Source: Pseudomonadales bacterium (GTDB lineage Bacteria; Pseudomonadota; Gammaproteobacteria; Pseudomonadales; Ketobacteraceae). From it: DNA of 64,000 nucleotides. Below are positions 26,018 to 36,100 of this stretch, one piece after another. The notes beneath the pieces are model-generated. The model was not told the origin of the DNA and searched no databases. It worked only from the letters and a program-made list of their open reading frames with translations. The stretch's first letter is position 1. Each line of letters starts with the position of its first letter. The position numbers and the translations under genes were made by a program. The stretch lies in assembly GCA_020062665.1 (NCBI GenBank), contig JAGUVW010000003.1, forward strand, positions 1-64,000, read 5' to 3'.

Positions 26018-27358
26018 TCAGTCGGCGGCAGTCTGTTCCAGCAACTGCACCGGCCTATCCACCTGCAGGCGGAAGCGGCCGCGCCCGGTCTTGACGACGG
26101 CAAGTGCGCAGGATTTTTCTGCCAGCCGCCGCTGCAGCAGAATCAGTCGCGCTTCCAGATTGTCGTCGATGTCCGGCAGATTGAGATGCTTGTCCAGACG
26201 CAGTTCACGGTTGCTGAATTCGGTGCGCTGCTCCTGCACGAACGCTGTCAGCAATCGCCACAGGATCGCGCCGGCCACACCCTTGATGAGATATTCCTCG
26301 TCGAGAAATATCGAATGGTTGGCGGGAAAGTAGCGCACCTGCAAGCGACGTCCACTCTGCACCGCCGGTTTTGTCGCAGGCGGTGCGGATTCGGTGTCGG
26401 CATCCTGGCACTGCTGCAACTGCACGATCTGACGCGCCAGCTGGCGAGCCAGAACCATTAGTGCGTCTTCGTCGTCGTAACTGAAACGCAGATCCTGTGC
26501 GCTTTCCACGTACAGCACCGCCAGCAACTGCTCACCCTCGAGAATCGGCACGGCCATCTGCGAATGCGGTTCTGCCAGACCGGGAAACGGAATTGCCGTT
26601 TCCAGAAAACGATCCTGCGCGAAGCCGGCGCGCACGGCGTTGCCGTAGCCGTATTCTGCCGCCATGTGGGTGATGCGGATCGGCACCCGATATTCTGCGG
26701 CCACGCCGATCACGCCGGCACCGAAGGGAATTTCCGATCCCACGCCAGACTGCGCGTAACCGTGGGTGGCCACGGTATAAAGTTTGCGACCCGCCGGCTC
26801 GGCCATCAGGATCATGCTGTGACGGATGGCGACGCTCTCAGCGAGCCCGCCCAGCAATTCCTCGAACAGACTCGCCAGATCCACCTGCCGCGCCAGCCGT
26901 TCACCCAACCCGCGCAGCACCGACAGCCAGTTGTAATCCGGCGGCAGACGCACACTTTCTTCGCCCGGCACTTTTTCGATCTGCAGCACACGGCAGATGT
27001 CGGCGCCCCGCAATTCGAAAATGCCGCTCATACCGGTGTGGGAGGCAATGCCCGCGAGCTTGGCTTTCATGTGCTGAAACAACGGACCGTCGGTTTCGGT
27101 GCGCAGATACAGCAGTGCGATGCGATACCGCGCGGTGGTGACAGGGTCGATAACATAAGCGGTCAGCTGCGGATTCTGCAGCATGTTCTGCCGGGTTTTG
27201 TTGAAGAACTGAAACGACAGCGCCAGCTGATGCGCATCCACATAATGCACCTGGGACACATAAGACACATTGGGAACGCCGCTCGCATCGCAGGTGGCAA
27301 TCACGCCGGGAATCACGCCTTCCAGGCAGGGCCGGATCAGATTCAGCGACAGTGTCAT
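26018..27358 (-). CDS. FMN split-barrel / GAF protein with winged-helix-like C-terminus
   Basis: The product has 446 residues. Its ATG (27358) overlaps the TGA of the preceding gene (ATGA at 27355-27358), a sign of translational coupling. Residues about 1-150 look like a pyridoxamine phosphate oxidase-type FMN split barrel (IPGVIATCDASGVPNVSYVS). Residues about 170-320 are a GAF domain (SMILMAEPAGRKLYTVATHG, QMAVPILEGEQLLAVLYVES). The last 100 residues (FSNRELRLDKHLNLPDIDDN, then ARLILLQRRLAEK and GRGRFRL) have the helix-helix-wing order of an OmpR-like DNA-binding domain. This would make it a sensor-regulator with flavin and GAF inputs. Its target is not visible. The C-terminal reading is inference. 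Confidence 0.7.
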   Translation of the reverse strand: MTLSLNLIRPCLEGVIPGVIATCDASGVPNVSYVSQVHYVDAHQLALSFQFFNKTRQNMLQNPQLTAYVIDPVTTARYRIALLYLRTETDGPLFQHMKAKLAGIASHTGMSGIFELRGADICRVLQIEKVPGEESVRLPPDYNWLSVLRGLGERLARQVDLASLFEELLGGLAESVAIRHSMILMAEPAGRKLYTVATHGYAQSGVGSEIPFGAGVIGVAAEYRVPIRITHMAAEYGYGNAVRAGFAQDRFLETAIPFPGLAEPHSQMAVPILEGEQLLAVLYVESAQDLRFSYDDEDALMVLARQLARQIVQLQQCQDADTESAPPATKPAVQSGRRLQVRYFPANHSIFLDEEYLIKGVAGAILWRLLTAFVQEQRTEFSNRELRLDKHLNLPDIDDNLEARLILLQRRLAEKSCALAVVKTGRGRFRLQVDRPVQLLEQTAAD

Positions 27359-27858
27359 GGCGCGGGCTCCAGCAGAGCGCCTGCATTTGGCCCCGGTGTT
27401 TGCTGGAACACGGTCTGCGGTGTGAACGCCAGCACCACCAGATCGTCCGGCGCCAGCTGAAACAGGCGTGTGTTGAATGCCGCATCGAAACCCAGCTTGC
27501 CGATCTCGGCACCGAACGCCGCGCGGGTGTGCTCCAGGCAAGCGCGATCGGCTGTGTCCGCTGTCACTTCGCCGGCGTCAGCGCCCTTGATCTGCAGCGT
27601 GCGATGGGTGCTGGGTTCGGTGAACACCACGGCAATGGCGCCGGATTTTTCGATGTCCCGCAGCAGGTCGCTGCTTTGGGAGCGCGACAAGGCAATGCGT
27701 AGACGCTGGCCGTCAGCATCCACGCGACAACTCAACGCCCGCGTCAATGACGGCACCCGCCGCACATCCCGCGACGCAACATTGATCGACACCCCTTTCT
27801 GGATGAAGGCGAGGTTGTCCGGCGACAACAAACGGGCGATTCCGCTGACGGCTTCCAT
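27355..27858 (-). CDS. Pyridoxamine 5'-phosphate oxidase-like FMN-binding protein
   Basis: The product has 167 residues. It is a compact split-barrel protein: FIQKGVSINVASRDVRRVPS is the usual opening strand-turn-strand, followed by RLRIALSRSQS, GAIAVVFTEPSTHRTLQIKG and a C-terminal DDLVVLAFTP strand. Members of this superfamily bind FMN, F420 or haem and reduce small molecules, or simply sense them. It overlaps by four bases the downstream gene, whose product carries a related barrel at its N-terminus, so the two probably act in one complex and share a transcript. Upstream, 27859-27996 holds the divergent alpha/beta hydrolase promoter region. Substrate unknown. Confidence 0.72.
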   Translation of the reverse strand: MEAVSGIARLLSPDNLAFIQKGVSINVASRDVRRVPSLTRALSCRVDADGQRLRIALSRSQSSDLLRDIEKSGAIAVVFTEPSTHRTLQIKGADAGEVTADTADRACLEHTRAAFGAEIGKLGFDAAFNTRLFQLAPDDLVVLAFTPQTVFQQTPGPNAGALLEPAP

Positions 27859-27996
27859 GAGGTATCCCGGTGCTCAGAAAAAAATCATCTTAAATTGTGG
27901 CCACATACCGGATCAAGCCAGGCCAGTGACGCATAGCCCGCTTGATTTGGATCGGCGCGGCGCTCCACAATGCCCCATTCTCTGGGAGAGCACCAC

Positions 27997-28953
27997 ATGC
28001 AAACACGCTGGAAACGTTTGGGCATCATCGCGCTGGGATCACTGGCGTTCGTCACCGCAGCCGCTTATGGCCTGCTGGATCGCTACAAGATGGAAGTCTA
28101 TCAGGGCGCCCTGCAGTTGCAGGCAGATGCGGCCGGTCTGCAACCGCAGCAGATTCAGGTGGCAGGATTCGACTGGGTCTATCTGGAGAACGGCCTCAAG
28201 GGCCAGAAGCCCACCTTGCTGCTGATTCACGGCTTTGCCGCATCGAAGGAAAACTGGCTGGATCTGTCCCGCCACCTGAAAGACGATTTTCATCTGGTGC
28301 TGGTGGACATGCCCGGCCATGGTGAAACCTCTTTCGATCCCGCCCAGGAATACGATCTGGATGATCAGGTGCAGCGCCTGCACGCCTTCACCCAGGCCAT
28401 CGGCATCAGCCAGTTCCACATGATTGGCAATTCCATGGGCGGTGGCATCAGTGCGCTGTATGGCGGCACCTTTCCCGGGCAGGTCGCCAGCATCATCCTG
28501 CTCAATCCCGCCGGCATTTTCGATGTGAAGAGCGAGTTCGATGGTTATCTGGATCAGGGACAGAATCCGCTGATCGTCGAGGATGAAGAGGATTTCGCGT
28601 TTCTGGTGAGTTTTGCCATGGAGCAGCAGCCTTTCATCCCCTGGCCGCTCTCCGCCGCGTCCACCATCAAGATGCGCGAGCGCAAGGCCGTCAACGATCA
28701 GATTTTTGCTGATATCACCGGCGCCCATGATTTCGTGTTCAAGGACGTGATCACCCGCATCAGCAATCCGACCCTGATCGTGTGGGGCAAGCAGGATCGG
28801 GTGCTGGCAGCAGGCAACGCTGCGGAGTTCCAGCGCCTGATTCCAGCATCGAAAGTCGCGCTGCTTGACGGCGTGGGCCATGCACCCATGCTGGAAATTC
28901 CGCTGGAAACCGCTGCGCTGGTGCGCGATTTCACCGGCGTGCCATCACTGTAA
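27997..28953 (+). CDS. Membrane-anchored alpha/beta hydrolase
   Basis: The product has 318 residues; GGGAGAG precedes the ATG at 27997. The N-terminus (about 8-26) is one hydrophobic helix likely to anchor the enzyme in the inner membrane facing the periplasm. The fold has LLLIHGFAASKENW (oxyanion region), nucleophile S146 in GNSMGG, acid D267 in WGKQD, and H295 in GVGHAP, a complete triad. The order and lid size resemble esterases and lipases of the MhpC/LipR kind in Pseudomonas and Moraxella. It probably cleaves short or medium acyl esters; substrate is undetermined. It converges with the aminotransferase gene with only two bases between the stops. Confidence 0.88.
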   Translation: MQTRWKRLGIIALGSLAFVTAAAYGLLDRYKMEVYQGALQLQADAAGLQPQQIQVAGFDWVYLENGLKGQKPTLLLIHGFAASKENWLDLSRHLKDDFHLVLVDMPGHGETSFDPAQEYDLDDQVQRLHAFTQAIGISQFHMIGNSMGGGISALYGGTFPGQVASIILLNPAGIFDVKSEFDGYLDQGQNPLIVEDEEDFAFLVSFAMEQQPFIPWPLSAASTIKMRERKAVNDQIFADITGAHDFVFKDVITRISNPTLIVWGKQDRVLAAGNAAEFQRLIPASKVALLDGVGHAPMLEIPLETAALVRDFTGVPSL

Positions 28954-28955
28954 TT

Positions 28956-30116
28956 TCACCCGAGTACACGCTGGAGGCGGCGCACGCCTTCCTCCAGCCG
29001 TTCCATTCCCGTCGTGAAAGAAAAGCGCACATGCTCGTGGGCGCGATAGCGGCCAAAATCCAGCCCCGGCGTGATCGCCACCCCGTGCTGTTCCAGCATG
29101 TCCAGGCAGAAACGCTGACTGTCCTGCGTGAAGCGTGACGCGTCCGCGTACAGATAGAGCGCGCCCGCCGGCGTGTGCGGAATGCCGAAACCCAGCGCAC
29201 GCAATTGTGGCAACAGAAAATCCCGCCGCCGCGCGAATTCGTCGCGCCGGGCATCGAGAATCGCCCGCGTAGAAGGTGCGAACGCCGCCAGCGCCGCTTT
29301 CTGCGCCATGGTGGACATGGAAATGAACAGGTTCTGCGCCAGCCGCTCCAGTTCCGGCACGGCCGCTTCCGGCGCCACCAGCCAGCCCAGCCGCCAGCCG
29401 GTCATGCCGAAATATTTCGAGAAGCTGTTGATCACGAACGCCTGATCGCTGAGTTCCAGCACCGACGGCGCTTTCACACCATAAGTGAGGCCGTGATAGA
29501 TCTCGTCGACGATCAGATAGCCGTTGCGCTGACGACACACGTGCAGCAGATCCTGCAGTTCCTGTTTCGTCAGCATCTCCCCGGTGGGATTGGCGGGCGA
29601 CGCCACCAGCACGCCCGCCGTGTTGTCGCGCCAGTGCTGTGCCGCCAGCGCACCTGTGAGTTGGTAGCGCTGCTCCGGCCCCACCGGCACCAGTTGGCCA
29701 TCCCCTTCCACCATGCGCAGGAAATTGCGGTTGCAGGGATAGCCGGGGTCTGCCAGCAGCAGGCCCTCACCCGGATTCACCAGCAGCAGCGACAGCAGGA
29801 ACAGCGCCCCGGACGCCCCCGGTGTGATCATGATGCGGGAAGGCGCCACGTCGACGCCGTGCTCATCGTAATAGAAGCGGGACAAGGCCTCGCGCAGCTC
29901 GGGAATCCCCGCCGCCTGGGTGTAATAGGTTTCGCCCCGCGCCAGGGCCGCGCGGCCGGCCTCGATAATGGGCAACGCGGTGGGAAAATCCGGCTCGCCG
30001 GCTTCCAGATGCACGATGTCGCGGCCCTGGGCCTCCAGCTGCCGGGCGCGGGTCAGCACTTCCACCACGCGGAAGGGTTCGATCTGGGCCAGGCGGCGGG
30101 CGAAAGGTCGGTTCAC
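28956..30116 (-). CDS. Pyridoxal phosphate-dependent class I/II aminotransferase
   Basis: The product has 386 residues from a GTG start with GGAG six bases before it. The fold-type I signature is complete: SPANPTGEMLT, DEIYHGLTY, the Schiff-base lysine K234 in NSFSKYFGMTGWRLGW, and a C-terminal arginine region VRFSFTTG. It resembles the aspartate/alanine/valine-pyruvate group (AspC, AlaA-like) in the cytoplasm. The exact amino acid substrate cannot be told from the sequence. It stands alone; the gene upstream on the same strand starts 84 bases away at a Dabb-family lipoprotein end. No regulatory element was recognised. Confidence 0.9.
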   Translation of the reverse strand: MNRPFARRLAQIEPFRVVEVLTRARQLEAQGRDIVHLEAGEPDFPTALPIIEAGRAALARGETYYTQAAGIPELREALSRFYYDEHGVDVAPSRIMITPGASGALFLLSLLLVNPGEGLLLADPGYPCNRNFLRMVEGDGQLVPVGPEQRYQLTGALAAQHWRDNTAGVLVASPANPTGEMLTKQELQDLLHVCRQRNGYLIVDEIYHGLTYGVKAPSVLELSDQAFVINSFSKYFGMTGWRLGWLVAPEAAVPELERLAQNLFISMSTMAQKAALAAFAPSTRAILDARRDEFARRRDFLLPQLRALGFGIPHTPAGALYLYADASRFTQDSQRFCLDMLEQHGVAITPGLDFGRYRAHEHVRFSFTTGMERLEEGVRRLQRVLG

Positions 30117-30200
30117 AGGTGGCTCCGGGGTAAAAGTCCAATGACAGCCATACGTTATGCAACGCCGCCCGCCCGCTCTACGTCCAAAAAGACGACCGGT

Positions 30201-30611
30201 TCAGGGCGCCAGCGGGAGCGCGGCAAAATCAATCACCCGCACCGAGTCGAACAGAGGCTGGAATTCCTGCAGAAAAGCCTGATGCAGGGGATGAGGTCCG
30301 TAGCCATCCAGCGCCGCCTCGTCCGCCAGCCGGACCAGAATCGCACCGTGATAATCGCGGACATGGATGGGGCGGTCGTCCCGCACTTTCGGACCCGCAT
30401 CCACCGCCAGCACACCGGGAATGGCCTGCAGGCGGGCGATACTCTGCTCCAGGGCACGGGTGCGCTGGTCCGCCGACACCTCGGGCTTGAACTGCAGCAG
30501 CACCACGTGGAGCACCGGCGGCGAAACCGTCGACTCCGTCACAACTTGGCCCGCACAGGCGGACAGCAGGATCAGTCCACCCAGGGCCAGGGTTCTCATC
30601 ATCCGTCGCAT
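30201..30611 (-). CDS. Dabb (stress-responsive alpha/beta barrel) domain lipoprotein
   Basis: The product has 136 residues. Start at the ATG at 30611, behind GGAG, because the protein then opens with a lipoprotein signal (MRRMMRTLALGGLILLSAC). The mature part is a single dimeric ferredoxin-like Dabb domain: VLHVVLLQFKPEVSADQR, then IPGVLAVDAGP, and HVRDYHGAILVRLADEAAL. Such domains are usually cytoplasmic; a lipid-anchored form would sit in the periplasm or outer membrane. Function is not known; stress responsiveness is only a family label. It is transcribed in the same direction as the aminotransferase and could be its upstream partner. Confidence 0.75.
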   Translation of the reverse strand: MRRMMRTLALGGLILLSACAGQVVTESTVSPPVLHVVLLQFKPEVSADQRTRALEQSIARLQAIPGVLAVDAGPKVRDDRPIHVRDYHGAILVRLADEAALDGYGPHPLHQAFLQEFQPLFDSVRVIDFAALPLAP

Positions 30612-30801
30612 CGACCGGTCACTCCATATGATTGTTTTCGGGCAGATTTTAAGGCACGATCCAGCGAGAATCCCGGACGGGCCAGGCAATGGCACGCCAG
30701 GATCAGGCTACAAATCGCTACGTTTTCCTACTGTGCGCATTCTGGAAGCCACTTCTAGAATGATCAATTAATAAGCAGAACAATTGTCTTTGGGGCACAA
30801 C

Positions 30802-32040
30802 ATGAACATTAAAACAATAATGACCGTCGCTTCTGCCTTGGGATTGGCCGCCTGTCTACCCAGCGTACTGTGGACCAGCCCGATCGAAGGCGCCAACCTC
30901 ACCGGCACCAACCTGCCCATCGTTGCCCAGGGCAACACCCTTTACCAGCTCTACCCCGTCGGCACCCAGTTGCACCTGCGCAAGCTCGACAGCGCAGGCG
31001 CCGTGCAATGGCAAACCCCGGTGGACGAATCCCTGGCCAGCTCCCTCGCCTCACCCAAACTGCGCGCGTCCGACAATGGCGTCACCGTGGGCTACCAGGA
31101 CAGCGCCACCAAGACCGCCTTTGTGAAAAGTTTCGACCTGGAAGGTGCCACCCTGTGGGCCAGCGATCTGGGCGAACACGCCAGCGAAACCCTCGACGAC
31201 ATGACCGTAGCCGCCGATGGCAGCGTCACCGTTGCCCTGCGACTGACCAATACTGTGGCGAACCTGCAGCGCTACGATGCCACTGGCACGCTGCAATGGG
31301 AAACCGCCCTGCCAGCCTGCTTCCTGCTATGCGCCACCACCCTCGGCCTCAATGACCAGGGCCAGTTGCTGGTTGCCAATACCGAAGCCCTGGCCACCCG
31401 TTCCTATCTGATGGACAACAGCGGCACCCAGATCTGGTATCGCTACCGCTCCACCGGCCTCAGCACCCTGGGCCTGATTCCCAACAAGATCACCGCCACC
31501 GGTAACGGCTTTGCCCTGCTGCACCCCTTCAGCAGCTGGCATTACGACCTGGACGGCAACCTGAGCTGGACCTATAGCGCCGGCTCCCAGGCCAATATCG
31601 CCGTCGATGCGGCCAGCAATTTCTACATTCCGGGTGTGGGCAAGGTCGTCAAGCTGGACAGCGCCGGCGCCCTGGTCAGCGAGATCGACCTCAGCGACCA
31701 GAACGGCATCCGCCAGATCCAGTGGCGGGATGACCTGCAGCGCCTGATCGTGCTGACCAACTATGAATCCGTGGGCCCGGAAATCGACGGCACCATCACC
31801 GCCGACACCGGCCAGGCCCTGTCACTGTATGATGAAACCGGCACCCGCAAGGCCCGCTACCGCAGCAAGGCCAGCATGACCAAGAGCAGCCTGTGCACGC
31901 CCTATCCGCAATGTACCACCGTAAGCTATATTCCCGGTGAAACCTGGGGCGCCTTTGCCACCACCACCGACAAGAAGCTGGTGGTCTCCGGCCTGATGAT
32001 CGACAGCGAGCGTCACGCCAAGGCTTACAGGATGCCCTGA
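30802..32040 (+). CDS. PQQ-like beta-propeller lipoprotein
   Basis: The product has 412 residues. The ATG at 30802 is preceded by GGGG and opens a lipoprotein signal peptide with lipobox LAAC (Cys about residue 17). The rest is built from repeats of beta strands of the type GTQLHLRKLDSAGAVQWQTP, GATLWASDLGEHA and GTLQWETALPA, the W-containing strand pattern of PQQ/WD-like propellers, about six to seven blades. No enzyme motif is seen. Propeller lipoproteins often bind partner proteins (BamB-like) or ligands at the cell surface. The trypsin-like protease gene follows after 87 bases in the same direction, so a shared transcript and function are possible. Low similarity prevents a precise name. 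Confidence 0.72.
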   Translation: MNIKTIMTVASALGLAACLPSVLWTSPIEGANLTGTNLPIVAQGNTLYQLYPVGTQLHLRKLDSAGAVQWQTPVDESLASSLASPKLRASDNGVTVGYQDSATKTAFVKSFDLEGATLWASDLGEHASETLDDMTVAADGSVTVALRLTNTVANLQRYDATGTLQWETALPACFLLCATTLGLNDQGQLLVANTEALATRSYLMDNSGTQIWYRYRSTGLSTLGLIPNKITATGNGFALLHPFSSWHYDLDGNLSWTYSAGSQANIAVDAASNFYIPGVGKVVKLDSAGALVSEIDLSDQNGIRQIQWRDDLQRLIVLTNYESVGPEIDGTITADTGQALSLYDETGTRKARYRSKASMTKSSLCTPYPQCTTVSYIPGETWGAFATTTDKKLVVSGLMIDSERHAKAYRMP

Positions 32041-32127
32041 TCCGGTCTGACCGACCCACAAGTAACCGCACCACAGCCGCCGCGATCCTCACAGGTCGCG
32101 GCGGGTGGCTTTCTACAGGAAGTGAGA

Positions 32128-33126
32128 ATGACACCCACCCGCCCCACCCTGCTAGCCATCACCTCGATTGCCGCCACCGTCGCCACTCTGGGCACCACCG
32201 TCGCCACTGCTGCACCCGGCGCCAAGATCATCGGCGGCACACCGGCAGACAGCGCCAGTGACTACCCCTGGCAGGTGGCACTGTTTTCAAACAAATCCAA
32301 TTTCTTCACCACGTTCTATTGTGGCGGTACGCTTCTGAGTGAACGCTGGATTATCACTGCAGCTCACTGCGCGGATGTCAGTGACACCACCTACGTGGCT
32401 GCCGGTATCATCGACCTCGATAAAGCCCTATCTGGAGAGGTCGCCAAGGTGGAACAGTGGTATATCCATCCGGCCTTCGACAGCAACACCTTCAATAACG
32501 ACATCGCCCTGCTGAAACTGGAAGAACCATTGAAGCTGGCCAACTGCGGCGAAACCTGCATAGCCATCGACACAGTAACTGCGGATAACGAAGCAGATCT
32601 GATGTTCGAAAACGCCACGACAATCATTTCCGGCTGGGGCAACCGCGATAATAGTGAAGGGGCCGATGACTACCCGACCATACTTCACTTCGCGGAAGTC
32701 TATATCACATCTTGCGAGGGAACTGGCTATTCCGACGTTGACGTTTATCCGAATTATCCCATCACCAGCAACATGTTCTGCGCCGGCACCGCCGATTTTT
32801 CCCGCGACACGTGTCAAGGCGACAGCGGCGGCCCACTGGTTGTCTTCGACACCGACCAGACACCCTTGCTGGGCGGCATCACCAGCTGGGGCGAAGGCTG
32901 TGCCATCGCCAACTTTCCCGGCGTCTACACGCGCTTGTCGATGTACAAGGCGTGGATCGACACCACCATCACCGACAACTGCTGCGCACCCACCACAGTC
33001 CTGATCAACAGGATAGAAAATTCGAGGGACGACAAATACAAAATGCTGGGGTTAGTTGAAGGTTGGCTGCTTCTGGTACTGGTAGGATTGTATCTGCTCC
33101 AATCAAGAGGCCGCGAATCAAGGTAG
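32128..33126 (+). CDS. Secreted trypsin-like serine protease with C-terminal membrane tail
   Basis: The product has 332 residues. AGGAAG precedes the ATG at 32128. A signal peptide (about 1-29) is followed almost at once by IIGG, the usual mature N-terminus of S1 proteases, so little propeptide exists. The catalytic triad is complete: H80 in TAAHC, D125 in NNDIALL, S233 in CQGDSGGP. The C-terminus after the protease domain has a short linker, a hydrophobic helix (about 306-322, GWLLLVLVGLYLL) and a basic end (RGRESR). This resembles sorting tails such as the GlyGly-CTERM of Vibrio S1 proteases but lacks the glycine run, so the sorting route is uncertain. Likely surface-bound or released after processing. 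Confidence 0.9.
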   Translation: MTPTRPTLLAITSIAATVATLGTTVATAAPGAKIIGGTPADSASDYPWQVALFSNKSNFFTTFYCGGTLLSERWIITAAHCADVSDTTYVAAGIIDLDKALSGEVAKVEQWYIHPAFDSNTFNNDIALLKLEEPLKLANCGETCIAIDTVTADNEADLMFENATTIISGWGNRDNSEGADDYPTILHFAEVYITSCEGTGYSDVDVYPNYPITSNMFCAGTADFSRDTCQGDSGGPLVVFDTDQTPLLGGITSWGEGCAIANFPGVYTRLSMYKAWIDTTITDNCCAPTTVLINRIENSRDDKYKMLGLVEGWLLLVLVGLYLLQSRGRESR

Positions 33127-33145
33127 TAAACACACCGCTTTATTC

Positions 33146-33171
33146 GCCCTCCCCGCGACGCAGAGGAGGGC
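33146..33171. terminator. Hairpin between convergent genes
   Basis: GCCCTCC (33146-33152) pairs with GGAGGGC (33165-33171) between the protease gene and the convergent lipoprotein gene. No clear T tract, so a weak bidirectional terminator at best. Confidence 0.4.
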
Positions 33172-33182
33172 ATAGCCTTCGT

Positions 33183-36100
33183 CTACTTTAGCGCTTGCAT
33201 TGCAAAGCGCCCTTCCCTGCCTACCAGTGGCACCACCTCAAAGCCATGCTGCACTCTGCTTGTGTCCCAGCCACCAAAAGGATGAAGATGATTGGTACAA
33301 TCTGAAAGGGCATAGCGGAAGCGGGCTTCTCCTCCAAAAGCACCTGCGTGAGTCCTGACAACGAATCGATGCAACGAAGCCTGCATCCCACTGTACTGAT
33401 GCACTCCATTCAACCAAAAGTCAAGTTTGCAACTATTTGTTGCCCCTGGCGCCGTGCGCCCGATTTCAACAATTAGTGAAACCTGCTTCGCGGGCTTTTG
33501 GCTTGATTCAATAGTTTCACCTGGACAACCCAAAATAAAAGTCCACGCAGTTTGGGGATTATTTGTTTCAACTATTAACTGCAGACGCTCTCCATGAACT
33601 TCTGGATTGAATGAAAAGCTGTTCTTGTGAAATCCAGAAACAAAACCGTTACTTTGGTAAATGATCCTATTTCTGCTCTTGCTCTTAATTAAAAAACTGT
33701 CTGGAATGCTATACGCCTCGAATTCATATTGTGCCCTTCCAGCAATTTGCCCCATATCGATTTCAAATACCTGGGGTTCTAGCGCATGTCCTCCTTTAGC
33801 TGAAATGGGGTCTCCACATCGACGAGCAGGAGGCCCTTCTTCTGGGCTTGGCACTACAGGAACAACAGGATGGTTAGCATTCAGGACAATAGGGATTCCA
33901 GGAATTCTGGTTCCATCATCTAACACAAGAGGTGTAGTTGCTGCTCTCTCGTATAGCTGGTAGCCCCTGGCAGCTTGCGTTGACTGAGTAAAGGTAGCAT
34001 CCCAAGCTGGCATTGAGGGAATTTGATAGTCAATCCTGCTAGCACTGTTGGAAATCTGAGATCCAGAGCGTAACGCATCATGCCTTACAAGATTCTGCCC
34101 CCCTAGCAAGTACGCTCCCAATCGCAAAGAAGATGAATCGAAACTAAATCCATTGCCCTTTGATATGACATAACTAAAGGGGCTTCCAGTTGAAACAAGG
34201 GCCGCAGATAATCTTGAAGGCAAGGTGTAGTGATTCACGGCAGGTAATGCCGCTATTTCTTGGCATTTCCTGCCCTCTGTCTCAATATCAATATTGAACA
34301 GCTCAGAGATATCTTTAAGAACTCCTTCCTTAGCCCAATCAATTGCACATCCCTGAGTCGATTCGAGATTAAACTCAGCCAAACCGATTCCCGCACTAGT
34401 AACCTTGGATATTTCCTGAGCCTTAACCTTTCCGTTAAAGTTAAGACGGTACTTTAAATCAAACGTTGCCTCATCCAGCACAAGGTCTTTCGTTATAGTA
34501 ACTCTGGGAACCACCGAAGCCGTATATGTGTAATAGCTTTCTAACTGGGATTCAAAAATAGGCGTAACACTTACCCTCGGCTTGGAAATACTAATTCCAT
34601 TCAACGTAGGTCGCATTGAAATGCCAATATCCTCAACACTGAACACCAAATCAGTCTTTGCGCTTGCAGCACCCAAAGTTTCTGCCTCGACTTCCAATCC
34701 GACTCCGAATGAAACCTGTAAACTAAAAATTTTCGCAACTCGATTTGTTGAGCCTAACTTAATTGGCGTCAATCGGAATTGCTTTTGCTTGGTACTAAAA
34801 AGCTCAAATTCCCTCCTAGCACATTTGCCATTCTGAAAATCAAACTTAAGTCCGATTTTCTTCCTAAGATTTCCTGACAAGACCACTCTAGGAAGCTCAT
34901 TTCCACCATCGTCACAGCCCAAAGAATTACCTTTACCAAGGGGAATGCAATAGTCAAATGATGGCGATTGATCCCACTCGGGATCATCAGTTCTTGTCAT
35001 CACTGCGCGCCCCTTGGCATCACAATCCACATGCACTGAATCGCTAGACTTCGCGCGATACACAGCGCCCTTTGGCTGAAAAATATCATTTTGGTTTGAC
35101 ATAACGGCTGGATAACCCGATCCCTTTATCACGACGTCGCCGTCCAGCCATTCTTCATAACTAGTTCGCCTCGCTGTATATGTATATATACCCTGACTCA
35201 ACGACACGCCTGTAATAAAAAAGACTTCAACGTAGCCATCTTGACCAGATACAGCAATATAACTACCTGCCAAACCAAGATTCTTTTGTGTTGTGAATAC
35301 ATATCTCAGGCTTGCACCATCTCCGGTAAACTGAGCAGACAAAAATTCCTCTTCAACTGCATCGACAAGAGCAATGTCCTGTCTAACGGAAAAACCTTCG
35401 CCGACAAACATATTTCCCAACTTAATATTGGAGGATCGATTTCCAAAACGATCCACAAGCACCATCCCAAAATAATATCGATGGTTTTCCAGGAGATTAT
35501 CAATCACATAAAAACGCTCTGGGTCCCCGACGACAGAACAAACACTCTGGCACAGAGAAATCGCTTCTTGCCGCTCTGCTGCATCTGGGTTTTTTGGATT
35601 CGGTTCGATTTCCTGCTCATTCCTAAAATTCCCCTTACGCCTGCTACCTGAGAGCCCGGAGTGACAGGTCAAATTTGACGGATTAAAATAGATGCCCCAT
35701 CCTTGAATCTCCTTAGTGGCTCTTCTTGGCGGTCGTCTTTCACACCTTGGATCGTTTGTCTTTGCTTCAAATTCAATGCTGACTTCGTTATTTTCAACCG
35801 AGGCAACCAGCGATGAATCAGAAAACAACGTTGTCTCATCCAATGCCGCGTATATTTCATATGTTTTCTTGTAGGCAACCCCATTAATGGTTTCCTCTCG
35901 AAATCCATCTTCGGGGTCACGCCAACGTAACGCCACACTTCCTGGGCGCGAGTTCATTAAACTGTGAGAGAGAACGGGTATTACGGGCTGCTGATCCACT
36001 GGCGCTGAAGCCGCTGAAACAAGATTTTCTGTAAATTTTGCACTAACCTTCGCACCCTGCACCGGATCAACAACACACTCACCCCCTTCAGCACAGTCAC

